Assembly (NCBI GenBank): GCA_050184585.1
Contig: JBFXAF010000012.1
Location: forward strand, 49,848-113,847
Reading direction: 5' to 3'
DNA length: 64,000 nucleotides
From: JBFXAF01 sp050184585
GTDB lineage: Bacteria; Pseudomonadota; Alphaproteobacteria; Rhizobiales; Rhizobiaceae
Under the pieces are notes generated by a model that was given only the letters and a program-made list of their open reading frames with translations, did no database searches and was not told the origin of the DNA. Each line of letters begins with the position of its first letter. Positions within the stretch are counted from its first letter, which is position 1. Made by a program: the position numbers and the translations under genes. This document shows positions 46,828 to 54,488 of the stretch, in pieces.

Positions 46828-47601
46828 ATGGCATTCGAGACGATCCTGGTCGAAACGCGGGGCAAGGTCGGGCTGATCACGCTCAACCGCCCCAAGGCGC
46901 TCAACGCGTTGTCCACTCAGGTGCTGGCCGACACGGTCGCGGCGCTCGAAGCCTTCGAGGCGAACCCGCGCGTCGGCTGCATCGTCATCACCGGCTCCGA
47001 GAAGGCGTTCGCGGCCGGCGCCGACATCAAGGAGATGCAGGCCAAGGTCTACGCGGACGCCTATCTGGAGGACTTCTTCGCCGGCTGGGACGCGATGAAC
47101 CGCGTCCGCAAGCCGATCATCGCGGCGGTGGCCGGCTATGCGCTCGGCGGCGGTTGCGAACTCGCCATGATGTGCGACTTCATCATCGCCGCCGACAACG
47201 CCAAGTTCGGCCAGCCCGAGATCACGCTCGGCGTCATGCCGGGCATGGGCGGGTCGCAGCGGCTGACACGCATCGTCGGCAAGGCCAAGGCGATGGACAT
47301 GTGCCTGACGGGGCGCATGATGGACGCCCAGGAGGCGGAGCGCTCCGGCCTCGTCTCCCGTGTCGTGCCGGTCGCCGATCTGATGGAGGAGACGCTGAAG
47401 GCCGCCGCCAAGATCGCCGACTTCTCGCTGCCGGCCGTCATGATGGCCAAGGAGGCGGTCAATCGCTCATACGAGACGACGCTCGCCGAAGGATTGCGCT
47501 TCGAGCGGCGGGTTTTCCACGCCATGTTCGCGCTGGAGGACCAGAAGGAAGGCATGTCCGCCTTCGTCGACAAGCGCATGCCGAACTTCCGCAACCGATG
47601 A
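46828..47601 (+). CDS. Enoyl-CoA hydratase (crotonase family)
   Basis: A 257-residue crotonase that hydrates 2-enoyl-CoA in fatty-acid beta-oxidation. The oxyanion-hole segments are AFAAGADIKEM near residues 62-72 and GYALGGGCELAMMCDF near 103-118. The catalytic glutamates fall in GCELAM and in the later GQPEITLGVMPGMGG near 130-145. The length is typical of short-chain enoyl-CoA hydratase (FadB1/EchA). It lies between mutM and rpsT with no other oxidation gene nearby. Confidence 0.93.
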   Translation: MAFETILVETRGKVGLITLNRPKALNALSTQVLADTVAALEAFEANPRVGCIVITGSEKAFAAGADIKEMQAKVYADAYLEDFFAGWDAMNRVRKPIIAAVAGYALGGGCELAMMCDFIIAADNAKFGQPEITLGVMPGMGGSQRLTRIVGKAKAMDMCLTGRMMDAQEAERSGLVSRVVPVADLMEETLKAAAKIADFSLPAVMMAKEAVNRSYETTLAEGLRFERRVFHAMFALEDQKEGMSAFVDKRMPNFRNR

Positions 47602-47748
47602 CCTTCGAGATTTGGCGCCGGTGGCGTTGACGCGTCCGGCGGCCTCCACTATAAGCCCGCCAACCGCGGCGGCCATTGGCCGCCCGTTGCAGTTTTGCGC
47701 CATCCGGCCCACGCCCCGGCGCCATTCGGAACACTGAAGAGAGGCAAC

Positions 47749-48018
47749 ATGGCCAACACCTCCTCGGCCAAGAAGGCGACGCGCAAGATCGCACGCCGCA
47801 CCGAGATCAATAAGTCGCGCCGTTCCCGCATGCGCACCCATGTCCGCAAGGTCGAGGAGGCTCTGGCTTCCGGCGACAAGGCCGCCGCCGAGGCCGCTTT
47901 CAAGCTGGCCCAGCCGGAGCTCATGCGCGCCGCCGTCAAGGGCGTCCTACACAAGAATACGGCGTCGCGGAAAGTGTCGCGCCTCGCCCGGCGCGTGAAG
48001 ACGCTCGGCGCCAGCTGA
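47749..48018 (+). CDS. rpsT: 30S ribosomal protein S20
   Basis: An 89-residue very basic protein that binds 16S rRNA early in small-subunit assembly. The N-terminus MANTSSAKKATRKIARR and the C-terminal ASRKVSRLARRVKTL match S20. GAGAGG lies five bases before ATG 47749. It has a strong terminator downstream. The position just before dnaA is conserved in Rhizobiales. Confidence 0.97.
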   Translation: MANTSSAKKATRKIARRTEINKSRRSRMRTHVRKVEEALASGDKAAAEAAFKLAQPELMRAAVKGVLHKNTASRKVSRLARRVKTLGAS

Positions 48019-48042
48019 CATCCCGGCCCGACCGGCAGACAG

Positions 48043-48080
48043 AGCCCCCGGCGCGCCTCGCGCCGGGGGCTTTGTCGTTT
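48043..48080 (+). terminator. Intrinsic terminator of rpsT
   Basis: A perfect 13-bp stem, 48043-48055 with 48059-48071, around a three-base loop, followed by TTGTCGTTT. It lies 24 bases after the rpsT stop and isolates rpsT from the dnaA leader. Confidence 0.88.
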
Positions 48081-48780
48081 GCCGGCAATGACTTGCCGGA
48101 CGGCTTCCGGGGCCTTCCATTCGGTTCCTTTTTCATTTGCCGGCGTGCGCCGCCGCCGGGCCCGGGCGGTGTCCGCGCGACCCTGCCCGACGCCCCGGCC
48201 TTCGCAAAGAAAAGCTATTGTTTTCAGACGCTTGTCCGGGGTGTCGAATTGCCGCCGCGCGGTGTCCGCCTGGACCGTGTGTCAAGGGGGGCGCGGCGAA
48301 TAATTGATTCATTTTTTTCATGCCGGCTCATCGTCGGACGGAAAGTTTTGAATCAGAACAATTTAGCCTTGATGAGGCCGGACCGGAGGGCTCCGGCCAA
48401 GACCCTCCGAGAGCCGATTCATTGACAAACGGTTAGCGCCGCACTTGCCGATGCAACTTGGCTTTCTGTAGGGTCCAAGCATCGAAGGGCACGGGCCGTT
48501 GGGTCCGGCGACCAAGCCAAAATCGAAGATGTGGCGACGCGGGCTCGTCTCGCGGGCGATGGGCTTGTGTCACCTTTCGTGGGTAGGCGGCAGCGTATCG
48601 CGTGGAGCACAGGCGTTGCAACGCCCGGTCGCAAAGCCGGGCACGGAAAGCTATGCCCGCGAGGCAGGAACGAGTGGAGGTCGGGGAACCAGAACGGCGA
48701 ACAAGGCGGTACGAGGCATGGGCCAGAAGAATGCGCTGGACGCAGCGGCCCGGTGACACTGACGAACGGGGATTGCGAAA
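48081..48780 (+). other. Long dnaA leader, no recognised gene
   Basis: About 700 bases between the rpsT terminator and dnaA. It has an AT-rich patch (48295-48365) and a hairpin GGCCGGA (48376-48382) / TCCGGCC (48392-48398). A TTGACA hexamer lies at 48422-48427. Two overlapping, mutually exclusive pairings follow: GGCGTTG/CAACGCC (48612-48625) and GCCGG-type arms at 48623-48628 and 48637-48642. I saw no TTATCCACA DnaA box, so it is not an obvious oriC. An 85-codon frame at 48499-48756 lacks any recognisable domain. The stretch may be a structured 5' leader or a small RNA gene. Confidence 0.4.
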
Positions 48781-50322
48781 ATGCGGACCGGTATTGAGAG
48801 GAGCGGCGCGGCAGCCGCCACCTTTCCAAGGGATATTGTCGAAATGAACGGGGACTCGGAACGGACTGGGGCGACTGGAGCGGCGGAAACGATCTTCGAA
48901 CGTATCAGGGCGCAGCTGCGCGCCCGGCTCGGCGCCGATGTGTTCAACAGCTGGTTCGGGCGCATGTCGCTCGAGGAAGCATCGAAGAGCGTCGTGCGGA
49001 TTTCGGTGCCGACGGCCTTCCTGCGCTCGTGGATCAACAGCCACTATCTCGAGCTGATCGGCGAGTTGTGGCGCAAGGAGGACGCCCGGGTCCTCAAGGT
49101 CGAGATCGTGGTGCGCACCGCGACCAAGAACGTGCGGATGGCTCCCCCGGCGGACCACGCCGTCCGCAAGCCCGCCAGGCCGGCAGCGGCCGTCGCCGCG
49201 CCGTCGCAAGCGCCTGATCGGGGGCGGGGCATGGTCCGGCCGATGCATGGCGGCGACGGCAAGTCGTCGGGCCTTCCGGGCTCGCCGCTCGACCCGCGCT
49301 ACACCTTCGCCTCCTTCATCGAAGGCCCGTCCAATCGGGTGGCCTTCGCCGCCGCCCGCGCGGTGGCCGAGCAGGCGACGAGCGCGGTTCGCTTCAATCC
49401 GCTCTTCGTCCATGCATCGGTCGGCCTCGGCAAGACGCATTTGCTGCAGGCGGTCGCAGCCGAGTCGCTGCAACGCCGGCCGCAGTCCCGCGTCGTCTAC
49501 CTGACGGCCGAATACTTCATGTGGCGCTTCGCCAGCGCCATTCGCGACAACACCGCGCTCGTCTTCAAGGAGCAGCTCCGCGACATCGACCTCCTCATCA
49601 TCGACGACATGCAGTTCCTGCACGGCAAGTCGATCCAGAACGAGTTCTGCCACCTGATCAACATGCTGCTCGACAGCGCCAGGCAGGTGGTGGTGGCGGC
49701 GGACCGCCCGCCCTCGGAGCTGGAATCGCTCGACCCCCGCGTCAAGTCGCGCCTCAATGGCGGCGTGGCGCTGGAGATGGGTACGCCGGACTACGCGATG
49801 CGGCTTTCCATGCTGAAGGCGAGGCTGGCCGTGGCCAAGAGCGAGGACAAGTCGCTCGATATCTCCACCGAGGTGATGGAGCACGTCGCGCGCACGGTGA
49901 CGGGGTCGGGACGCGAGCTGGAAGGCGCGTTCAACCAGCTCCTGTTCCGGCAATCCTTCGAGCCGCATATCTCGGTCGACCGGATCGACGAGATCCTCGG
50001 CCAGATCTACCGCACGGGCGAGCCCAGGCGGGTGCGCATCGAGGACATACAGAAGGTGGTGGCGCGCTACTACAACGTGTCCAAGACCGAACTGCTCTCC
50101 AACCGGCGCACGCGCACCATCGTCAAGCCGAGGCAGGTCGCCATGTACCTGTCGAAGATCATGACGCCGCGCTCGCTGCCGGAGATCGGCCGGCGCTTCG
50201 GCGGCCGCGACCACACGACCGTCCTTCACGCGGTGCGCAAGATCGAGGATCTGGTGCTGTCCGACGCCGCTCTCGCGCAGGAACTCGACCTTCTCAGAAG
50301 GCTGATCGTCGAGCAGTCCTGA
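48781..50322 (+). CDS. dnaA: Chromosomal replication initiator DnaA
   Basis: A 513-residue AAA+ initiator. The N-terminal domain has FNSWFGRMSLEEASKSVV near residue 58. A linker follows, then Walker A ASVGLGKTHLLQAVA near 214, Walker B LLIIDDMQFLHGKS near 273, and the C-terminal DNA-binding signature GRDHTTVLHAVRK near 480. Walker A has VGLGKT, as usual in DnaA. Two starts are possible: ATG 48781, after GGGGATT, and ATG 48844. dnaN follows after 211 bases. Confidence 0.97.
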   Translation: MRTGIERSGAAAATFPRDIVEMNGDSERTGATGAAETIFERIRAQLRARLGADVFNSWFGRMSLEEASKSVVRISVPTAFLRSWINSHYLELIGELWRKEDARVLKVEIVVRTATKNVRMAPPADHAVRKPARPAAAVAAPSQAPDRGRGMVRPMHGGDGKSSGLPGSPLDPRYTFASFIEGPSNRVAFAAARAVAEQATSAVRFNPLFVHASVGLGKTHLLQAVAAESLQRRPQSRVVYLTAEYFMWRFASAIRDNTALVFKEQLRDIDLLIIDDMQFLHGKSIQNEFCHLINMLLDSARQVVVAADRPPSELESLDPRVKSRLNGGVALEMGTPDYAMRLSMLKARLAVAKSEDKSLDISTEVMEHVARTVTGSGRELEGAFNQLLFRQSFEPHISVDRIDEILGQIYRTGEPRRVRIEDIQKVVARYYNVSKTELLSNRRTRTIVKPRQVAMYLSKIMTPRSLPEIGRRFGGRDHTTVLHAVRKIEDLVLSDAALAQELDLLRRLIVEQS

Positions 50323-50533
50323 GCCGATATCCGGGCCGGGGCATGCGTGCCCCGGCGACGGGGCGCGAGGTTTTCCCCAGTTCGTGCGCGACGCCGGGCC
50401 GTTGACCGCCCGGAGGCTTGATTTCGCGGCGCGTTTGCTGTCATTTTGCCTCGATTCTGTGCCTTTTGCGGCCTGTCGCGGCATTGCCTGAGCCCGGAAA
50501 TCGAACACAAGACCCTGGCGGGGACGGCTCATC

Positions 50534-51652
50534 ATGCGCATCGTGCTCGAACGCTCGAACCTTCTGAAGTCGCTCAACCACGTCCACCGCGTCGTCGAGC
50601 GTCGGAACACCATTCCGATCCTCTCCAACGTGCTGTTGTCGGCCAATGGCGCCAGCCTGGAGATGAAGGCCACCGATCTCGATCTCGAGGTCACCGAAGC
50701 GACGGCCGCGCAGGTCGAGCGCGGCGGCGCCACCACGGTGCCCGCGCACCTTCTCTACGAGATCGTGCGCAAGCTGCCGGACGGCGCGGAAGTCATGCTT
50801 CGGACGGACGAGGACGGCAACTCGATGTCGGTCGTCTCGGGACGGTCATCGTTCCGCCTGCAGTGCCTGCCGCAGGCCGACTTCCCCGAACTCTCCGCCG
50901 GTTCGTTCCCGCATATATTCCGTCTGGATTCGGCGGCGCTCAAGGGATTGATCGACAGGACCCAGTTCGCCATCTCCACGGAGGAGACGCGCTACTATCT
51001 GAACGGCATCTACCTGCATGCGCACGAGGCCGGCGGCAAGCTGAAGCTGCGCGCGGTCGCCACCGACGGCCACCGGCTCGCGCGCGCCGAGATCGACGCG
51101 CCGGCCGGCTCGGAAGGCATGCCGGGCATCATCATCCCCCGCAAGACCGTCAGCGAGTTGCAGAAGCTGGTCGACAACCCCGAAGTCGCCGTCACCGTCG
51201 AACTCTCGGACACCAAGATCCGCTTCACCATCGGCTCCGTCGTGCTCACCTCGAAGCTGATCGATGGCACCTTTCCGGACTATCAGCGGGTCATACCGAC
51301 CGGCAACGACAAGCGCCTCGTCATCGACCGCCAGACCTTTGCGCAGGCCGTCGACCGCGTCTCGACCATTTCGTCCGAGCGCGGGCGGGCGGTGAAGCTC
51401 GCCATCGCCGAAGGCCAGGTGACGCTCACGGTCAACAATCCGGATTCCGGCAGCGCCACCGAGGAGATCGCGGCCGACTATTCGTCGGATCCGCTGGAGA
51501 TCGGCTTCAACGCCAAGTACCTGCTCGACGTTGCGGGGCAGCTCTCGGGCACGCAGGCCAACTTCATGCTCGCGGACGCCGGCTCGCCGACGCTGATCCA
51601 GGATGCCGGCGACCAGCAGGCGCTCTACGTGCTGATGCCGATGCGGGTGTAG
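50534..51652 (+). CDS. dnaN: DNA polymerase III beta sliding clamp
   Basis: A 372-residue ring clamp of three similar domains, with the first starting MRIVLERSNLLKSLNHVHRV. VVERRNTIPILSNVLL near residue 20 and VATDGHRLA near 175 are family signatures, and the C-terminal VLMPMRV is the usual end. Position between dnaA and recF gives the classic dnaA-dnaN-recF order, with a repeat element inserted between dnaN and recF. Confidence 0.98.
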   Translation: MRIVLERSNLLKSLNHVHRVVERRNTIPILSNVLLSANGASLEMKATDLDLEVTEATAAQVERGGATTVPAHLLYEIVRKLPDGAEVMLRTDEDGNSMSVVSGRSSFRLQCLPQADFPELSAGSFPHIFRLDSAALKGLIDRTQFAISTEETRYYLNGIYLHAHEAGGKLKLRAVATDGHRLARAEIDAPAGSEGMPGIIIPRKTVSELQKLVDNPEVAVTVELSDTKIRFTIGSVVLTSKLIDGTFPDYQRVIPTGNDKRLVIDRQTFAQAVDRVSTISSERGRAVKLAIAEGQVTLTVNNPDSGSATEEIAADYSSDPLEIGFNAKYLLDVAGQLSGTQANFMLADAGSPTLIQDAGDQQALYVLMPMRV

Positions 51653-51685
51653 CCCGCGAGGGAATGACGGCGCTCTTCGTTGCCC

Positions 51686-51866
51686 CCCTCTGGCCTGCCG
51701 GCCATCTCCCCCGCATGGGGGGAGATCGGCAGCTTCGGCTTTGCCGCTTGTCCTGCGACATTGACGATTGGCGTGGCCAAGGCGGTAGGCTGATCTCCCC
51801 CCATGCGGGGGGTCCGAAGGACGGGCGAGACAGGCGGCTCGCCCCGGCGGCCGGCAGGCCAGAGGG
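51686..51866. repeat. Compound intergenic palindromic repeat between dnaN and recF
   Basis: Outer arms of 18 bases, CCCTCTGGCCTGCCGGCC (51686-51703) and its exact complement at 51849-51866, enclose a second inverted pair: 51704-51732 and 51790-51812 share GATCTCCCCCCATGCGGGG-type sequence in opposite orientation, each itself a small hairpin. No gene is inside. The structure is like the mosaic palindromic repeats scattered through rhizobial genomes. It may terminate dnaN transcription or be a mobile repeat. Confidence 0.75.
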
Positions 51867-51905
51867 TGGTGCTGTCCCGCTGAGGTTTACGGCCGGACAC
51901 CCCTG

Positions 51906-53057
51906 ATGGCAGACGAACACCAAGGGCGGAGCGGTACACACATCAGCCGGCTGACGCTGACCGATTTTCGCAACTATGCCTCGCTCACGCTGGCGCTGAA
52001 GCCGGGCTGCGTCGTGCTCCATGGCGAGAACGGCGCCGGCAAGACCAACCTCCTCGAAGCCATATCCTTCCTGTCGCCGGGACGCGGGCTCAGGCGCGCC
52101 AACTACGCCGAGGTCGCGCGTGAAGGCGGGGCCGGCGGTTTTGCCGTCCACGCCCGCATCGAGGGACAGTTCGGCGAAACCGAGATCGGCACGGGCACGG
52201 CCAGCTCTGGCGACGAGGAAAACCTGCGCAAGGTCCGCATCAACGGCGCGGCCGCACGCTCGGCCGAGGACATGCTCGACTGGCTGCGCGTCACCTGGCT
52301 TACGCCGGCCATGGACGCGCTGTTCACCGGCCCGGCAGGCGACCGCCGCCGCTTCCTCGATAGGCTGGTGCTCGCCGTCGACCCCGGCCACGGCGCGCGC
52401 GTGCTCGACTACGAGAAGGCGATGCGCGGCCGGAACCGCCTTCTCGCCGAGGATTCCCGCGACGGCGCGTGGTTCGACGCCATCGAGGCCCAGATGGCCG
52501 AGACCGGCACGGCCATCGCCGCCGCCCGCGCCGAAACGGTCCGCCTGCTGACCTCCATGATCGCGCGCCTGCCGGACGACGGTCCCTTCCCGCGCTCCGT
52601 GATCGCCCTCGAAGGCGAGGCCGACACGCTGGTCGCGGGTCTTCCCTCCGTCGACGCGGAAGAGGCGGTGCGCGCCCGGCTTGCCCGGGGCCGGAACCGC
52701 GACCGCGCCGCCGGCCGCACGCTCGACGGCCCGCACCGCTCAGACCTCGTCGTGCGCCACGGGCCGAAGGACATGCCGGCCGAACTCTGCTCCACCGGCG
52801 AGCAGAAGGCGCTCCTGATCGGCATCGTCGTCTCGCATGCGCGCCTGTGCGGCGAGATGGCGGGCAGCGTGCCGATCCTCTTGCTCGACGAGGTGGCGGC
52901 CCATCTCGACCCAGGCCGCCGCGCCGCGCTGTTCGCCATACTGGAAAACCTCGACTGCCAGGCCTTCATGACCGGCACCGAGCGCGGTCTCTTCTCCGCC
53001 CTCGAAGGCCGCGCGCAGTTCGTGACGGTGTCGCACGGGACGGCGGTCGAGGGGTAA
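51906..53057 (+). CDS. recF: DNA replication and repair protein RecF
   Basis: A 383-residue SMC-like ATPase that helps load RecA at gapped DNA. The N-terminal LTLTDFRNYASLTL is followed by Walker A HGENGAGKTNLLEAIS near residues 39-54. The ABC-type signature CSTGEQKALLIGIV is near 297, and Walker B PILLLDEVAAHLD near 325. The start ATG lies three bases after the end of a compound repeat region and follows a GGTTTACGG stretch. A damaged toxin-antitoxin pair follows. Confidence 0.96.
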   Translation: MADEHQGRSGTHISRLTLTDFRNYASLTLALKPGCVVLHGENGAGKTNLLEAISFLSPGRGLRRANYAEVAREGGAGGFAVHARIEGQFGETEIGTGTASSGDEENLRKVRINGAAARSAEDMLDWLRVTWLTPAMDALFTGPAGDRRRFLDRLVLAVDPGHGARVLDYEKAMRGRNRLLAEDSRDGAWFDAIEAQMAETGTAIAAARAETVRLLTSMIARLPDDGPFPRSVIALEGEADTLVAGLPSVDAEEAVRARLARGRNRDRAAGRTLDGPHRSDLVVRHGPKDMPAELCSTGEQKALLIGIVVSHARLCGEMAGSVPILLLDEVAAHLDPGRRAALFAILENLDCQAFMTGTERGLFSALEGRAQFVTVSHGTAVEG

Positions 53058-53098
53058 GGGCCTATGCGGCTGGCGCTTGAAATCCCCGCCAGGCTCGT

Positions 53099-53126
53099 GT
53101 ACACTTTTCACGTACATTTGAAGTAC
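53099..53126. promoter_or_regulatory. Repeated GTAC half-sites before brnTA, candidate BrnA operator
   Basis: Three GTAC cores occur at 53099-53102, 53112-53115 and 53123-53126, spaced 13 and 11 bases. They lie about 25-50 bases before the brnT reading frame. BrnA antitoxins are ribbon-helix-helix repressors of their own operon, so this is a plausible operator. The match is only by position and repeat. Confidence 0.35.
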
Positions 53127-53148
53127 GCTCGCGCCGCCGACCCGGGTC

Positions 53149-53473
53149 TTGGGCAAAGGAATTGCTTGGTTGCAGTTCGAATGGGATGAAACCAAGCGGC
53201 AGCAGGTCATCAGCGAGCGTGGTGTTGATATTCTCTACGCCGCCTTGATCTTCGAGGGCGAGGTTCTCACCCGTCGCGATGATCGAAGGGACTATGGCGA
53301 GGAGCGTTTGATTTTCTTTGGGCTTGGTCGACGGGGAGTGCTTCGTCGTCGTCCACACCGAGCGGAACGGTTCGACCCGGTTGATCACAGCGTGGAAAGG
53401 AGGCCGAGATGAGCAGGCCGGATATCAGGCAGGGATCGCTCGCCGAACTGAAGCGGATGAAGGAAAAGGGTGA
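53149..53473 (+). pseudogene. brnT: BrnT-family toxin, frameshifted
   Basis: The N-terminal part is clearly BrnT: FEWDETKRQQVISERGVDI, then AALIFEGEVLTRRDDRRDYGEERLIFFG. After FFGL the frame fails; it runs on as GRRGVLRRRPHRAERF to a stop at 53412. Skipping one base at about 53326 restores the family C-terminus VDGECFVVVHTERNGSTRLI and TAWKGGRDEQ, ending at 53473 inside brnA. So a single inserted base near 53321-53328 (in CTTGGTCGAC) breaks the RNase toxin, unless it is a sequencing error. The start is TTG or unclear. Confidence 0.8.
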
Positions 53474-53687
53474 GCTTTTCCACGACCCCAATGCGCCTGT
53501 AGGCGAATCCCTCGGCGCGGAGTTTTGGGCAAACGCCAAGATCGAAGCGCCGAAGAAACCCCGCTCTGTCCATCTCAAATTGGATCCCGATGTGTTCGAG
53601 TTCTTCCATCGACAAGCTGGGGGAAAGGGGCATCTGACCAAAATGCAAAACGTCCTCAAGGCCTATGTGAACGCGCACAGGTCCTAG
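53409..53687 (+). CDS. brnA: BrnA-family antitoxin
   Basis: A 92-residue protein. The C-terminal ribbon-helix-helix part has PRSVHLKLDPDVFEFFHRQ and a closing GHLTKMQNVLKAYVNAHR, as in BrnA. BrnA binds and neutralises BrnT and represses the operon. The gene is intact though its partner is frameshifted. The start overlaps the truncated brnT frame by four bases and the restored brnT by about 65. Confidence 0.88.
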   Translation: MSRPDIRQGSLAELKRMKEKGELFHDPNAPVGESLGAEFWANAKIEAPKKPRSVHLKLDPDVFEFFHRQAGGKGHLTKMQNVLKAYVNAHRS

Positions 53688-53697
53688 CCTCGCACCC

Positions 53698-54474
53698 ATG
53701 ACCCCCCAGCCACCCCTCTCCGACGCCGAACTCGAGCGCTATGCGCGCCACATCGTGCTGCCCGAGATCGGGGGGCCGGGTCAGCAGAAGCTGAAGAAAG
53801 CGCGGGTCCTGGTGGTCGGGGCGGGCGGGCTCGGCGCGCCGGCGCTGCAATATCTCGCTGCCGCCGGCGTCGGCACGCTCGGCATCGTCGACGACGACAC
53901 GGTCTCCCTCTCCAACCTCCAGCGGCAGGTGATCCACGACACGGCGTCGGTCGGCGCGCCAAAGGTCGACAGCGCCGCGGAAACCATCGCCCGCATCAAC
54001 CCCAATGTGACGGTCGAGCGCCACGCGGTTCGCCTCGACGCCGGCAATGTCCGCGCGCTCGTCGCAGGCTACGATCTTGTGGTCGACGGGTCGGACAATT
54101 TCGATACCCGCTACGCGGTCGCCGACGCCTGCGAGGCCGAGAAAAAGACGCTGGTGCATGCCGCCGTCGGCCGCTTCGATGGCTCCGTCACCGTGCTGAT
54201 GCCGCATACGACGGGGCCAGACGGTCGCCCGAACCCGTCCTACCGCGACCTTTTCCCCGAGCCGCCGCCGCGCGACCTCGTGCCGTCCTGCGCCGAGGCC
54301 GGCGTGCTCGGCGCGTTGACAGGCGTGATCGGCACCTTGCAGGCGCTGGAGGCGATCAAGGTGATCGCCGGCATCGGCGAGCCGCTGGTCGGCCGGCTCC
54401 TGCTCTACGATGCGCTCGGCGCGCGCTTCGAGACCGTGCGCTACCGCAAGCCCAGGGATCCGGACCAACGCTAG
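53698..54474 (+). CDS. MoeB/ThiF-type E1-like adenylyltransferase
   Basis: A 258-residue protein of the ThiF/MoeB/HesA family that adenylates the C-terminus of a ubiquitin-like sulfur carrier. The nucleotide-binding loop VLVVGAGGLGAPALQYLAAAGVG is near residues 37-59 (key GxGxxG). DTVSLSNLQRQVI near 67-79 binds adenylate, and PSCAEAGVLG near 197 carries the catalytic-site cysteine. The four zinc-binding cysteines of E. coli MoeB are absent. No carrier gene is adjacent. Confidence 0.88.
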   Translation: MTPQPPLSDAELERYARHIVLPEIGGPGQQKLKKARVLVVGAGGLGAPALQYLAAAGVGTLGIVDDDTVSLSNLQRQVIHDTASVGAPKVDSAAETIARINPNVTVERHAVRLDAGNVRALVAGYDLVVDGSDNFDTRYAVADACEAEKKTLVHAAVGRFDGSVTVLMPHTTGPDGRPNPSYRDLFPEPPPRDLVPSCAEAGVLGALTGVIGTLQALEAIKVIAGIGEPLVGRLLLYDALGARFETVRYRKPRDPDQR

Positions 54475-54488
54475 ATGGGCGCGCTTTC

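Noticed and set aside
48499..48756. 85-codon open frame in the dnaA leader
   Set aside because: It has no recognisable domain, uneven codon use and overlapping frames on both strands; I keep the stretch as a leader of unknown function.
48081..48780. Chromosome origin oriC beside dnaA
   Set aside because: No cluster of TTATCCACA-type boxes was seen. In alphaproteobacteria the origin is usually near hemE, which is not in the window.
48433..50736. Minus-strand frame of over 700 codons across dnaA
   Set aside because: The antisense translation is arginine- and aspartate-rich low-complexity text without family motifs, while dnaA is unmistakable on the plus strand.
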